Positions 29,074-40,208 of a stretch of 64,000 nucleotides of DNA are shown one piece after another. Under the pieces are notes generated by a model that was not told the DNA's origin, made no database searches, and was given only the letters and a program-made list of their open reading frames with translations. The DNA lies in the NCBI RefSeq assembly GCF_021030645.1, contig NZ_JACGCJ010000002.1, positions 62,001-126,000 of the forward strand. Reading direction: 5' to 3'. The translations under genes and the position numbers were made by a program. Numbering within the stretch: position 1 is the stretch's first letter; every line of letters begins with the position of its first letter. This DNA is from Agrilactobacillus fermenti. Its GTDB lineage: Bacteria > Bacillota > Bacilli > Lactobacillales > Lactobacillaceae.

Positions 29074-29126
29074 AAAAAATCCTAATTCGCTGACGCACAC
29101 AGTCATTCGAATTAGGATTTTTATAT
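29074..29126. terminator. Bidirectional terminator between dagK-like and uvrA-like genes
   Basis: 15-bp perfect stem AAAAATCCTAATTCG/CGAATTAGGATTTTT with an 18-base loop, T-runs on both strands, between two convergent genes. Confidence 0.93.
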
Positions 29127-29128
29127 AT

Positions 29129-31393
29129 TTAGGAGTTTCGCTGAGCATTATATTGTTTCATCGCAACACCAGTTTTAGAATCAATGACCTTCTGAGCAGC
29201 TTCAGGCACACCCGCATATAGCACTTGACCGCCATACCGACCAGCTCCTGGACCAAGATCGATCAGCCAATCTGCTTGACTGATGATTGCTAGATTATGT
29301 TCAACGATAACTAACGTGTTACCCGCAGCCACTAATTCATCAAATAAATGACTCAACTTAGTCACATCTTTCATGTGCAGCCCAGCAGTGGGTTCATCTA
29401 ATAAATAAATTCTGCCAGTTAAATTTAACTGAACGGCTAATTTCAAACGTTGTAATTCACCGCCTGAAAGTGTCGTCAGCGGCTGACCTAATGTTAAATA
29501 AGCTAACCCCACTTTTTTCATGTTAACCAGCTTATGTTCAATTTTAGCAATCCCGTGAAAAAAAGGTAGAGCCATTTCAATAGGCAAATTTAAAACGTCA
29601 CTGATATTCTTACCATGATACTGATAGCTGAGTGCTTTGGCATTGTAACGTTGACCCTGACACTTTTCACATGTCTGTACGACTGGATCCATGAAAGCCA
29701 TATTAGTGATTGTGACACCTTTCCCTTTACAGCGTGGACAAGCGCCCTTGCCATTATAACTAAAAAGACTTGTAGACTGACCTGAGGTTTTGGCAAATAA
29801 GTGCCGAATATCATCTAAAATAGCGAGATAAGTAGCTGGCGTCGAACGAATGTTTACACCAATTGCTCCTTGTGTTAAATCAATATAGGTATCCTTTAAC
29901 TTTGAACGTAAAGCATCCATTAACGAGCTTTTCCCAGAACCGGCAACGCCAGAAATAACCGTTGCCACACCTAATGGTATTTGAACAGTGACATTGTTTA
30001 AATTATGTGTGGTCACGTGTGCTAATGAAATCGTATCTTTGATCTTGCGAGGTTGACGAAATTTAAGCGGCTGCTTTAGATATTGGCCTGTCAGCGTGTT
30101 GCTGGCCAGCAGTTGTTGATAAGTCCCAGTAAAGGTCACTTTTCCTCCGGCAACACCGGCTTCTGGCCCCATTTCTACGACATAATCGGCAATCGGCATC
30201 ACTTCAGGGTTATGTTCTACGACCAGAATCGTATTGCCCTTGGCCTTTAATTGTTTCAATGCGTTTTTGATCAGCTGGATATCATGTGGATGCAATCCAA
30301 CACTGGGCTCATCTAAGATATATACCATATCAACTAAGGCACTAGTCAAAAACTTAGCAATTTTAATCCGTTGTGTTTCGCCACCAGATAGTGAACTTGT
30401 CCCTCGGTCAAGGGTCAAATAGCCTAAACCAATATCAATCAAAGACTGAATTTTTGTGGTTACTTCCCGAATCAAATCTTGGACCAGGGGTTGTTCAACC
30501 GCCTGCAGAAATTGCAGTACATGGACCAAATCCATCGCCAATACTTCAGCAATATTTTTACCATTCAACTTACAAGTTAACACTTTAGCTTGCAGCCGCG
30601 TCCCGTGACAAGTCGGACATGCCCGTCGTGTCACTACTTTTGCCAAAGCTTCCTGATGATGTTTGGCTTCGCTTTTACCAATAATCGAACGGCGGATTCG
30701 TGGGACGATTCCCTCATAAAGTGCTGTTCGTGGCCAGGCAGCTGGGGCATTCTTTAAGCGCTGCTGGGGTGCATATAATAGCAGCTGTAAGTCCGCTTCA
30801 CTATAATCTTTAAGTAATTTATCATTATCAAAAAGGCCACTATCCACATAACGACGCCAGCGCCAGGTATTGGGTCCAAAACTGACAAATGTAATTGCTC
30901 CTTGATTTAACGACTTATTCGGATCGATAAGTGCTTTCACATCAATATCATCTACGTAGCCGAGCCCTTGACATGTGGGGCACATCCCTTGCGGTAAATT
31001 AAATGAAAAAGTATCCGAATAACCAATAAACGGCTGACCAACTCGAGAAAATAACAGGCGCAAAAGCGAATAAATTCCTGTATAAGTTGCTAACGTGGAC
31101 CGGGCATTTTTACCGATCCGCTTTTGTTCAATCACAATGGCCACTGGTAAATTATCAATTTGCTGGACGTGTGGCTGGCCATATTTAGGTAAATACTGCT
31201 GGGTAAAACTGGGGAAGGTCTCGTTCAATTCTCGTCTTGAAGTGGCCGCAATCGTATCAAAAACCAAAGAAGATTTTCCCGATCCAGATAAACCCGCAAA
31301 AACAGTGATCGCATATTTAGGAATCTTCAAATTCACATTTTGTAAATTATTTTGAGTTGCACCGTGCACAACAATGGCCCCACGTTCAAACAT
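29129..31393 (-). CDS. UvrA-like excinuclease paralogue (UvrA2/DrrC type)
   Basis: 754-residue ABC-type ATPase with two nucleotide-binding halves: Walker A GLSGSGKSSLVFDT and GVAGSGKSSLMDAL, signatures SLSGGETQRIK and TLSGGELQRLK, Walker B VYILDEPSVGLHP and IYLLDEPTAGLHM. Zinc-finger cysteine pairs occur (CPTCQGLGY, CPTCHG, CPRCKGKG / CEKCQG). It is about 190 residues shorter than true UvrA and appears to lack the UvrB-binding domain. Such paralogues are linked to DNA-binding-drug tolerance in actinomycetes; the role here is unknown. The start is the ATG at 31393 (MFERGAIVVHGA) behind GGAGG. Confidence 0.9.
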   Translation of the reverse strand: MFERGAIVVHGATQNNLQNVNLKIPKYAITVFAGLSGSGKSSLVFDTIAATSRRELNETFPSFTQQYLPKYGQPHVQQIDNLPVAIVIEQKRIGKNARSTLATYTGIYSLLRLLFSRVGQPFIGYSDTFSFNLPQGMCPTCQGLGYVDDIDVKALIDPNKSLNQGAITFVSFGPNTWRWRRYVDSGLFDNDKLLKDYSEADLQLLLYAPQQRLKNAPAAWPRTALYEGIVPRIRRSIIGKSEAKHHQEALAKVVTRRACPTCHGTRLQAKVLTCKLNGKNIAEVLAMDLVHVLQFLQAVEQPLVQDLIREVTTKIQSLIDIGLGYLTLDRGTSSLSGGETQRIKIAKFLTSALVDMVYILDEPSVGLHPHDIQLIKNALKQLKAKGNTILVVEHNPEVMPIADYVVEMGPEAGVAGGKVTFTGTYQQLLASNTLTGQYLKQPLKFRQPRKIKDTISLAHVTTHNLNNVTVQIPLGVATVISGVAGSGKSSLMDALRSKLKDTYIDLTQGAIGVNIRSTPATYLAILDDIRHLFAKTSGQSTSLFSYNGKGACPRCKGKGVTITNMAFMDPVVQTCEKCQGQRYNAKALSYQYHGKNISDVLNLPIEMALPFFHGIAKIEHKLVNMKKVGLAYLTLGQPLTTLSGGELQRLKLAVQLNLTGRIYLLDEPTAGLHMKDVTKLSHLFDELVAAGNTLVIVEHNLAIISQADWLIDLGPGAGRYGGQVLYAGVPEAAQKVIDSKTGVAMKQYNAQRNS

Positions 31394-31458
31394 AAACAAC
31401 CTCCTTAAAACCCGTGATTCACTTGGCAAAACGGAATGACGCACTTACTATTAAGTGT

Positions 31459-32685
31459 TCAAAAATAATCAGAAAAATACGGTGTTTCTATTGGAATAAT
31501 GTTTTCTAAATACTTGATGGCATTTTTTGAGGCCTGCAGACGTTCAATACTAGCTAAATAGGATGGTCGCCGGTAACTCATCAACATAGCCGTCAAAGTT
31601 TGAATATCTACTTTGACCACGTAACCATTGGCACTGGTTTGATTGATCGATAATTTACCATCACGATTCACATGAATATGAAATAAACCATTATTCCATG
31701 CTGCCATCGGATCAGTCACTTCAAAACTAATATCTTCCGTAATATTTTCAAAGGGGTAAGCCTTAAGAAACTCCTTCACATCAACTATCCGCGCCATATA
31801 ATACGGTTCAATCGTTTCTTTGATATCCCCTGCATCCATCAAAAAAGCAATGGGTTCATCTTTATAAATATGCCCCTTGACATGTTCCACCATCGAATAA
31901 TGCGCACTAATAAAATTCCAAAGACCAACCCGGGCTTCTTGATTTAAATAAATCATTTCCTTGAGATGGAAAACTTCTTCGGCAATCCAATAAATCACAT
32001 AACCTGTAGCCACCTGATTTTCATCATAGTAAACGGCAGCAGTACGCTCTTCTTCATTTTCCCAACGCCAATATTCATCCCAAGCTAACTGATCGCGGAT
32101 CATTGCACCGTGCGTCTGGTGAGCAAAGCGGTCATAAGTATCTAAAACATCAAAATCGTCGATTTCCTTACGTGCAACGTGGCCGGTCACTGGTACTGGT
32201 TTTGGTAATTGAGTATCGCGCAAATCAAAAGTTAGATGATCAGACATGATCTCCCAGCCCTTCTTACGATAAAAAGGAATGCTATATGGATATAAATATG
32301 AAATCCACTGTTGATTGTCCCGCATCTTTTCTAACCCAACTTTTACAAGATCGTGCATTAAGCCATGACCTGCATACTCAGGATAAGTGCCAACACCTGT
32401 TAGACCAGCCATTTTAAAAACTTTACCATGAATATTGACCTCGCAAGGATAAATCGCCAATTGCGAAACTAATTGTGTTTGATTGTACCACCCGATCACA
32501 TCTGATTTTTCCAGAATCGGTTGTTTAGCCCGCACCAATTCTCCCTCTTCATAACCGCTCTCCAAGAGGTCTTGATTGGTGACTTGAAAAACATACCGCA
32601 ATAGATCATTAAATTGATCAACGTCTGCCACTGGTACTGACTTGATTTGCAATTGTTGCCGAGTATTGTTATCTTTGTCCATCAT
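31459..32685 (-). CDS. Eis-like GNAT acetyltransferase with SCP2-type tail
   Basis: About 408 residues. The N-terminal GNAT fold carries the acetyl-CoA loop region MAGLTGVGTYPEYAGHGLMHDL; a second degenerate GNAT-like part and a sterol-carrier-like C-terminal domain (about 300-405) follow, the architecture of the Eis family. Eis proteins acetylate amines on aminoglycosides or peptides; the substrate here is not known. Two ATGs in tandem (32685, 32682) follow AGGAG. It begins 8 bases after recD2 and probably shares its transcript. Confidence 0.82.
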   Translation of the reverse strand: MMDKDNNTRQQLQIKSVPVADVDQFNDLLRYVFQVTNQDLLESGYEEGELVRAKQPILEKSDVIGWYNQTQLVSQLAIYPCEVNIHGKVFKMAGLTGVGTYPEYAGHGLMHDLVKVGLEKMRDNQQWISYLYPYSIPFYRKKGWEIMSDHLTFDLRDTQLPKPVPVTGHVARKEIDDFDVLDTYDRFAHQTHGAMIRDQLAWDEYWRWENEEERTAAVYYDENQVATGYVIYWIAEEVFHLKEMIYLNQEARVGLWNFISAHYSMVEHVKGHIYKDEPIAFLMDAGDIKETIEPYYMARIVDVKEFLKAYPFENITEDISFEVTDPMAAWNNGLFHIHVNRDGKLSINQTSANGYVVKVDIQTLTAMLMSYRRPSYLASIERLQASKNAIKYLENIIPIETPYFSDYF

Positions 32686-32693
32686 CTTCACTC

Positions 32694-35129
32694 CTATTTC
32701 AAAAACGCATACGGGGAAAGACCATCCATACCAATCATAGGATCAATCGTTTGGTTATCAATCAATTCAGGTGTTAAATTCTGAGAAAGCGGCTCATCAA
32801 CAGAATTAGTTATGGTGCTTGATTCTGCTTTTAGCGGTGCAGCTTCAACCCGAGCCGCTTCGTTTAGCTTTGAAGTACTTGTAAAAATACTCTGCATGCG
32901 CAGCACCAAAGTCGTTTTACGCGTGTTTGCCAACGCATGAACGGCTGTTTCAAACGCTTGAGGTTCGCCTACCATGATCAATAATGCCTTTGCTCTAGTA
33001 ATAGCAGTATATAAAAGATTGCGTTTCAACATACGGCGAAATTGCATCACTAACGGCAGAATAACTAACGGAAATTCACTTCCCTGAGCTTTATGGATCG
33101 ACGTACAATAAGCCAAGGTAAATCGGCTCCATTCGGAACGTTTATACGTCACCTCAGTCCCTTCAAAATCAATAGTAATTTTATCAACTTTGTCTGTATT
33201 TTCTTTGGCCAAAGTAATGGCAACGATTTGTCCGAGTTCACCATTGAAAACATTTAAGTCTGGGCTATTCACTAGATGTAATACTTTATCACCAATGCGA
33301 TAAATAAAATTACCGAACTTGACTTCTTTACTGCGATCCGATTTTTTAGGATTCATAATATCTTGTACTAATGGGTTCAAGTGATCAATGCCAGCTGGAC
33401 CCTTATACATTGGAATCAACACCTGCATATCTTTAGCTGAAAAATCACGTGCTTTTGCTTTCGCAACAACTTGCGCGATGACATCTGGAATTTGATTCGG
33501 TAGACATTTAATAAAACTACGATCACTTTGATTTTTGAAAAAGTCGGCTGAAATGACACCCTCGTTAACTTCATGGGCCAATTCGACAATTGAAGAATTT
33601 TCATCCTGACGATAAATCTGCTCTAGCTCTTGACTGGGCAGTGCTTGTGAATTTAACAAATCAGCGAAAACTTGGCCTGGTCCGACAGATGGCAGCTGAT
33701 CTTTATCACCAACCAGCACCACGTGCATTCCCAAATGAACCGATTTGATCAACTGGCGAAACAATGAGGTATCTACCATTGACATCTCATCAACCACTAA
33801 CAACTTACCATCCAAATCATTTGTTTCTAAATCTTGATTATTTTCTTCACGTCCATTTAAGCCTAGCAACCGATGAATGGTGCTCGCCGGTAATCCCGTT
33901 GTTTCACTCATGCGCTTAGCTGCTCGTCCTGTGGGTGCTGCTAGCAAAACCGGAAAAGGAGTATCTTTATATTCATTAACATCTAAGGAAAATTCAAAAT
34001 AGCGTGCAAAACAAACCACGATGCCATTTAAAACCGTTGTTTTACCGGTGCCTGGTCCCCCTGTTAGTAAACTAACCGGGCTTTCCAAAGCTTGTTGAAT
34101 CGCTAATTGTTGTGCGGCATCATATTGAATCCCTAAGCTCTGCTCGGCTTGTTGGATCAATTGTTTTAAAACGGTTGGCTCAATTTTTTCGGGTCGTTCT
34201 TGAGTTAACCGCTTTAAATGCTCAGCAATTTGCCACTCACTTCGAAAAAGAAATTCAGGATATAATCGATGATCTTGAGAAATAATCTTACCTGTTTTGG
34301 CAAGATTTTGAATTTCAATTGCTATTTGATCCTCACTCACCGGCGCTGGCCGACTGGATTCTAACAAATGTAGAGTTTCATCCAATAAACGCCCTGCATC
34401 CGTATATGTATCTCCCGCCTGAAAAGTTAAATCGTTTAACACTTGTAAAATACCCGCTTGATAACGTTCAGGCGCATCAGCCGTAATCCCTTGTTTTTCA
34501 GCAATGCTATCAGCACGTTTGAACCCGACGCCGGTAATATCATAAACCAACTGGTAAGGGTTCTCAGTAATCACACGAATGGTGTCCTCTTGATACTTCT
34601 GATAAATCTGTGTCGCTAAACTACTCCCAAAACCAAATGCATTTAGACTGATAATTGCGCGCTCCATACCAACATTAGCTTGTAGTGCAGCTACAAGGTC
34701 CGTTTGTTTCTGGCGTGATAAACCCAGGTTTTGTAAACAGGTTGGATCTTTAATGATTTGATCAATCGCATTTACACCCAGTCGATCAACGATTTTCTCG
34801 GCTGTTTTAGGGCCAATACCCTTAAATTGATTGCCAGATAGATATGCTACTAGCCCCTCTTTAGAAGTGGGGGTTAGCGTTTCATAGTTGTCTGCTTTAA
34901 ACTGATACCCATATTTAGGATGATCAATTGGGTGCCCAATAAACTTATAGGTTTGATCTTCTTTAATATCACCAAAACTACCCGTAACTACGATTTCATC
35001 TTCATGAAAATCCGGCAAATTATGATCTTTGATTTTAATCAATAAGATCTTAAAAAAATTCTCTGGGTTTTGAAAGAAAATACTACTAACAGTCCCCGTC
35101 AGCCATAATTGCTGAACTGCATCTGCCAT
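32694..35129 (-). CDS. recD2: RecD2 (YrrC) 5'-3' DNA helicase
   Basis: 811-residue SF1B helicase of the RecD2 type, acting in recombination and replication-fork repair without RecBC. The N-terminal OB-like and helix-hairpin-helix part (FKGIGPKTAEKIVDRLG, GVGFKRADSIAE) is followed by Walker A LLTGGPGTGKTT, motif II VVDEMSMVDT, motif III GDKDQLPSVGPG and C-terminal motifs (YCTSIHKAQGSEF, LLYTAITRAKALL). The frame is open 11 codons upstream, but the ATG at 35129 with GGAGG is preferred. The TPR gene ends 10 bases before it, as in the yrrB-yrrC pair of Bacillus. Confidence 0.95.
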   Translation of the reverse strand: MADAVQQLWLTGTVSSIFFQNPENFFKILLIKIKDHNLPDFHEDEIVVTGSFGDIKEDQTYKFIGHPIDHPKYGYQFKADNYETLTPTSKEGLVAYLSGNQFKGIGPKTAEKIVDRLGVNAIDQIIKDPTCLQNLGLSRQKQTDLVAALQANVGMERAIISLNAFGFGSSLATQIYQKYQEDTIRVITENPYQLVYDITGVGFKRADSIAEKQGITADAPERYQAGILQVLNDLTFQAGDTYTDAGRLLDETLHLLESSRPAPVSEDQIAIEIQNLAKTGKIISQDHRLYPEFLFRSEWQIAEHLKRLTQERPEKIEPTVLKQLIQQAEQSLGIQYDAAQQLAIQQALESPVSLLTGGPGTGKTTVLNGIVVCFARYFEFSLDVNEYKDTPFPVLLAAPTGRAAKRMSETTGLPASTIHRLLGLNGREENNQDLETNDLDGKLLVVDEMSMVDTSLFRQLIKSVHLGMHVVLVGDKDQLPSVGPGQVFADLLNSQALPSQELEQIYRQDENSSIVELAHEVNEGVISADFFKNQSDRSFIKCLPNQIPDVIAQVVAKAKARDFSAKDMQVLIPMYKGPAGIDHLNPLVQDIMNPKKSDRSKEVKFGNFIYRIGDKVLHLVNSPDLNVFNGELGQIVAITLAKENTDKVDKITIDFEGTEVTYKRSEWSRFTLAYCTSIHKAQGSEFPLVILPLVMQFRRMLKRNLLYTAITRAKALLIMVGEPQAFETAVHALANTRKTTLVLRMQSIFTSTSKLNEAARVEAAPLKAESSTITNSVDEPLSQNLTPELIDNQTIDPMIGMDGLSPYAFLK

Positions 35130-35139
35130 TGCCACCCTC

Positions 35140-35799
35140 CTAACGTTTATCTTTTTGATCACGAATCATTTTTTCAATTGCCACTAATTGAGTTTGCTTG
35201 CTAGCATAGTACTGAGCATCTTTAGCTTTCACAGCTAATAACTTAGTTTGATCGTGGTCACGAACAAAATCAATTAAGCCTATCCCAAACAAAGCATCTA
35301 GATCAGTTGGTTTTAACTGATACGCTTTTTGGTAAAAAGTTTTCGCTTGAGCTAACTGTCCCAAACTTAATAAACTATCCGCTAACACCAAATAAGCCGC
35401 CGAATTTTGAGGTGCTTTTTCAGTAGCTGTCAAAGCAAAAGCTGCTGACTTTGCATATTGTTTCGTCTTAAAAAAGATACGCGCTAACATTAGATTATTA
35501 TCAAAATTTGCGTCTTGTTGGTTCAACTTATCAAACTCGGTTTGAGCTAAATCATAACGGCCCGCTTCATAGTAAACAACCCCTAAATTATAAAGTAGCT
35601 CGGTTTGCGCGCCAAATTTACCAATTGCTTTCTGTAATAACACTTCTGCCTGCTCAACATCCTGTAACTGTGTTAAATACGTACTCAATTGCAAGTAATT
35701 CTCAATTTGTTCTGGCTCATTATTAATTGCTTGTACTAAAACGTGAACGGCCTTCTGCTTTTCGTCCTGATTAAATAATTTTTCTGCTTGCTTATTCAT
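35140..35799 (-). CDS. Tetratricopeptide-repeat protein (YrrB-like)
   Basis: 219 residues made of about five TPR units, for example AQTELLYNLGVVYYEAGRYDLAQTEF and SAAYLVLADSLLSLGQLAQAKTFYQKA. It is soluble, with no signal peptide. TPR proteins at this place are thought to be protein-interaction scaffolds for tRNA-modifying or repair proteins; the partner is unknown. It lies between the histidine phosphatase gene (13 bases) and recD2. Confidence 0.85.
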   Translation of the reverse strand: MNKQAEKLFNQDEKQKAVHVLVQAINNEPEQIENYLQLSTYLTQLQDVEQAEVLLQKAIGKFGAQTELLYNLGVVYYEAGRYDLAQTEFDKLNQQDANFDNNLMLARIFFKTKQYAKSAAFALTATEKAPQNSAAYLVLADSLLSLGQLAQAKTFYQKAYQLKPTDLDALFGIGLIDFVRDHDQTKLLAVKAKDAQYYASKQTQLVAIEKMIRDQKDKR

Positions 35800-35811
35800 A
35801 AATTCACCTAA

Positions 35812-36474
35812 CTAAATTGTATCCGTCGCATTTAACCGGTGTTTCAAAAATTCAGTATCATTCCATTTAACCAGCTGGAATTTTTGACCATGATCTTGGG
35901 TTTTAATGATGGTGACACTACTATTAGTCAAACCGCCATTTTTACGAATATTTGCAATTGGCGTGCCTAATAAGGATTGGATCAAAGCTACTAACGCGGC
36001 ACCATGACTGACGAAGAGGATATTTTGTTGACCGGTTTTATCAAGGCGTACCGCTTTTTTGACGACCGGTTGCATCCGATCAATCAACGCCTGAAAGGTT
36101 TCCCCACTAATTCGCGCTGGATTATAATTTGCTGGCTCATGTCGAAACGCAGCCAATTCTTTTGGAAAACGTTGGGCAACCTCCGTGAACTTCATACCTT
36201 CCATTTTACCTAAATTAAATTCGCGTAAATTTTCATTAATAATAATCGGAAAATCTTGTCCTAAGGCCTCTTTTAAATAAACGGCTGTCATTTTGGCCCG
36301 TAATAAAGGGCTTGTATACAGGCGGGCAAATTTAATATGACTCAAATAATGACCCAGACTGGCAATATCACGATAACTTTGTGGCAGCAATGGTGAGTCC
36401 CCTTGACCGCCTTGATAACGCCCTTCTAAGTTCCATTCAGTTTTACCGTGTCTGATAAAATATAATTTCGTCAT
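35812..36474 (-). CDS. Histidine phosphatase (phosphoglycerate mutase-like) family protein
   Basis: 220 residues. The phosphohistidine motif RHGKTEWN is at residues 8-15; the second histidine lies in FVSHGAALVAL, with arginine and glutamate residues as expected for the branch-1 family. Members include cofactor-dependent phosphoglycerate mutases, but most of this length are small-molecule phosphatases. Start MTKLYFIRHG with a GAGG site. First gene of a probable pgm-TPR-recD2-eis unit. Substrate unknown. Confidence 0.88.
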   Translation of the reverse strand: MTKLYFIRHGKTEWNLEGRYQGGQGDSPLLPQSYRDIASLGHYLSHIKFARLYTSPLLRAKMTAVYLKEALGQDFPIIINENLREFNLGKMEGMKFTEVAQRFPKELAAFRHEPANYNPARISGETFQALIDRMQPVVKKAVRLDKTGQQNILFVSHGAALVALIQSLLGTPIANIRKNGGLTNSSVTIIKTQDHGQKFQLVKWNDTEFLKHRLNATDTI

Positions 36475-36633
36475 AATCTGCCTCTTTACTTACCTTATAC
36501 TTTTTAAACTAATGACACTTATGTACATATCGTAATAGTCCCATTATACCAATAATTGCGGCGCAAAAAAATAAGCGATTCAAAAATGACAACGACAACT
36601 CAAATATTTTGCATCATGCAGCCAGACACAAAC

Positions 36634-36682
36634 TAAAAAAGATCTATTGAATAAAGTGATCGCACACTTTTTCAATAGATCT
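36634..36682 (-). terminator. Rho-independent terminator after mnmA
   Basis: 11-bp stem AGATCTATTGA/TCAATAGATCT, with an inner AAAGTG/CACTTT extension and a T-run on the minus strand, 36 bases after the mnmA stop. Confidence 0.92.
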
Positions 36683-36717
36683 GACTTAGTTTATTTTAAA
36701 TCATAAACCATTAATTT

Positions 36718-37863
<1,146 letters not shown>

Positions 37864-37928
37864 CTAGTTTTCTACGATTTGAAGGTCGCGAACACCAGTA
37901 CATTACATTATAACAAAGGTGTCAAGTA

Positions 37929-38273
37929 TTATTTAATAGCTAAAACTTCACGATCCAGCAGATTTTGAATCACAAAGTTAAACTGATCAATAATTGCTTG
38001 AGTTTTACTAGGATCCTTAAAAATATTCATTGGATGCAAACCAGAATTATCAGTGATCGATAGCTTTAACTTCTTTAAATCTTTGTCCACCGTTATCTTC
38101 AATTTGAAGCCACCAGCATAAGGCGAATCGCCATTCAAAGGCCGTTCCAATTGAAAGTTGCCATTACGCGTCGGTACAAAGCCTGTATCGCGTAGCGTAT
38201 AACGTTTTACTTCTGGACTTAAACCATATGTTATTGGTGATCCTTGAACTTTTGCTGTCGTCGTTAATGCCAT
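37929..38273 (-). CDS. DUF1831 family protein
   Basis: 114 residues matching the DUF1831 type known from Lactobacillales, typically next to iscS/mnmA: MALTTTAKVQGSPITYGLSP, then KRYTLRDTGFVPTRNGNFQLERPL. No catalytic motif. It lies 5 bases after iscS and 92 bases before mnmA, so a part in sulfur transfer for tRNA thiolation is plausible, but that is inference from context. Confidence 0.85.
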   Translation of the reverse strand: MALTTTAKVQGSPITYGLSPEVKRYTLRDTGFVPTRNGNFQLERPLNGDSPYAGGFKLKITVDKDLKKLKLSITDNSGLHPMNIFKDPSKTQAIIDQFNFVIQNLLDREVLAIK

Positions 38274-38278
38274 CGCTG

Positions 38279-39451
38279 CTAACCTCCGATTTTACTTTTT
38301 TGCTTGGTTAAATAACTTTTGACACTCTGTATCAATTGTTCACTAAACTTAGCTACTTCTTCAGGCGTTGTCTGAGCACCAAAACTAACCCGAATAGACT
38401 CAGCAACTTGTGGCGCATCACTGCCGTACATCGCTGTCAAAACATGGGAAGGCTCCAAACTACCAGCTGTACATGCAGAACCGCCAGAAATAGCAAAACC
38501 AGCTAAATCCAAATTCATCTGTAAAACATTAGTTGGTACGCCTTTCAGCCAAATATTCATCACATGCTGCAAATCATCGGTAGCTAACGTGCCATTGATA
38601 CCATAGTCAATCCCAGCCGCATCTAGCGCTTGCGTGATCTGTAATTTAAACTGATGGTACTTGGATTGCCGGTTGGCACGTTCCGTATCATCAATTAAAG
38701 TCACCGCTTTAGCAAAGCCAGCAATTGCAGGAATATTTTCCGTCCCAGCGCGCCGTTTATGTTCTTGTTCGCCGCCCTTTACTAAAGGCATAAAATTAAG
38801 TCCTGTGCGGGCATATAAAAACCCAATAAACTTGGGACCGTTAATTTTATGTGCTGAAGTGGATAATAAATCAATATGCATTTTTTCAACATCAATGGGT
38901 AGCAATCCATAAGCCTGAACAGCATCCGTATGAAAAACGGCTTGGTGATTTTGCAATAAGGCCCCAATTTCTTGAATCGGCATGCGTGCACCAGTCTCAT
39001 TGTTGCCCATCATGACCGTTACTAAAATAGTATCTGGTCGTAACGCCGCTTTGAAATCAGCTAAAGCGATATGATTTGTTTTATCAACTGGTAAGTATGT
39101 CACTTCAAAACCTAAAGATTCCAAATAGGCCAAAGATTTCAAAACTGCCGGATGTTCTACTTGAGTTGAAATAATGTGTTTACCTTTAGCTTGATTGGCT
39201 AACGCCGTTTGTACAATTGCCGTATTGTCACTCTCACTGCCACCAGAGGTAAAAATGATCTCATCGTCTTTAGCATGAATACTCTGGGCAATAATGTGCC
39301 GACTCTCATCCAAAACAGCTCGAGCGGTACGCCCAAAGTAATGGGTGCTGGAAGCATTACCAAAATCATGCGCCATTTGGTCTGTCATTTCGGCAATGAC
39401 TTCTGGTGCCATGGGTGTTGTGGCAGCATTATCTAAATAAATATGTTCCAT
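38279..39451 (-). CDS. Cysteine desulfurase (IscS/NifS family)
   Basis: 390-residue PLP enzyme that removes sulfur from cysteine as a persulfide. N-terminal IYLDNAATTP, PLP lysine in STSAHKINGPK (Lys202), and active-site cysteine Cys327 in SGGSACTAGS with the long-loop class I arrangement. Adjacent to mnmA via the DUF1831 gene, so it most likely serves tRNA 2-thiouridine formation, as YrvO does in Bacillus. ATG behind GGAGG. Confidence 0.95.
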   Translation of the reverse strand: MEHIYLDNAATTPMAPEVIAEMTDQMAHDFGNASSTHYFGRTARAVLDESRHIIAQSIHAKDDEIIFTSGGSESDNTAIVQTALANQAKGKHIISTQVEHPAVLKSLAYLESLGFEVTYLPVDKTNHIALADFKAALRPDTILVTVMMGNNETGARMPIQEIGALLQNHQAVFHTDAVQAYGLLPIDVEKMHIDLLSTSAHKINGPKFIGFLYARTGLNFMPLVKGGEQEHKRRAGTENIPAIAGFAKAVTLIDDTERANRQSKYHQFKLQITQALDAAGIDYGINGTLATDDLQHVMNIWLKGVPTNVLQMNLDLAGFAISGGSACTAGSLEPSHVLTAMYGSDAPQVAESIRVSFGAQTTPEEVAKFSEQLIQSVKSYLTKQKSKIGG

Positions 39452-39494
39452 AATAACCTCCTATACCATTATCGACTCGCAGCAATACTTAATA

Positions 39495-40178
39495 TCATTT
39501 CAAAAAGCTTAATAGAATCTCAGCTGATTGGCGGCCAGCTTGAATGATAAAATCATCAAAATTAGTAGCAGCCGCTTCATCAGCAACATCACTCAAGGCG
39601 CGAATAATCACAAAGGGCACACCAAACTGAGTCGCTACTTGACCAACAGCCGCACCCTCCATTTCATTAGCCAGCGCCTTGGGGTATTGTTTTAGAATCT
39701 CCTGAATACGGTCACTAGAATTGACAAACTGATCACCGGAAACAATTAATCCCCTCGTAACTGGTAACTGCTTAGCTTTGGCTGCCTGTACAATTTTGTC
39801 TGCTAATACGCTATCTGCTGGAAAAATCTGCGGTTGATCAGGTAGTTGTCCAGGTAAATAGCCAAAGCCAGTCACATCTACATCGGTATAGGCTACACCA
39901 GTTGAAACCACAGTCTCTCCGATTTGTAAGCCAGCACCAATCCCACCAGCAGAGCCAGTATTGATCAATGCGTCTAACGGCATAGCTTCTAATAACAAAG
40001 TGGCTGTGATAGCTGCTTGAACTTTACCAATACCGCTTTCACAAAGGACGATCTCATGCGTACCAATCTCGCCAAAATAAAGCGTCACGCCTCCTTTGAT
40101 TATCGTATGTGTATTTTGCAAATTTTGTTTCAAAACGGTGATTTCTTCCGGCATTGCACAAATAATCCCTAATTTCAA
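39495..40178 (-). CDS. mtnN: 5'-methylthioadenosine/S-adenosylhomocysteine nucleosidase
   Basis: About 227 residues; cleaves MTA and SAH to adenine plus the thio-sugar, part of methionine salvage and of the activated-methyl/AI-2 route. Signatures: GIICAMPEEI (catalytic Glu), NTGSAGGIG, and DMEGAA-like NEMEGAAVGQVA with the downstream RALSDVAD (catalytic Asp). The frame opens at a GTG at 40187; the TTG at 40178, giving MKLGIICAMPEE, fits the family start and follows GGTGG. Lies 31 bases after the small membrane protein gene. Confidence 0.94.
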   Translation of the reverse strand: MKLGIICAMPEEITVLKQNLQNTHTIIKGGVTLYFGEIGTHEIVLCESGIGKVQAAITATLLLEAMPLDALINTGSAGGIGAGLQIGETVVSTGVAYTDVDVTGFGYLPGQLPDQPQIFPADSVLADKIVQAAKAKQLPVTRGLIVSGDQFVNSSDRIQEILKQYPKALANEMEGAAVGQVATQFGVPFVIIRALSDVADEAAATNFDDFIIQAGRQSAEILLSFLK

Positions 40179-40208
40179 AATTGCCACCCAATCTTAATTT
40201 AAATTTGA

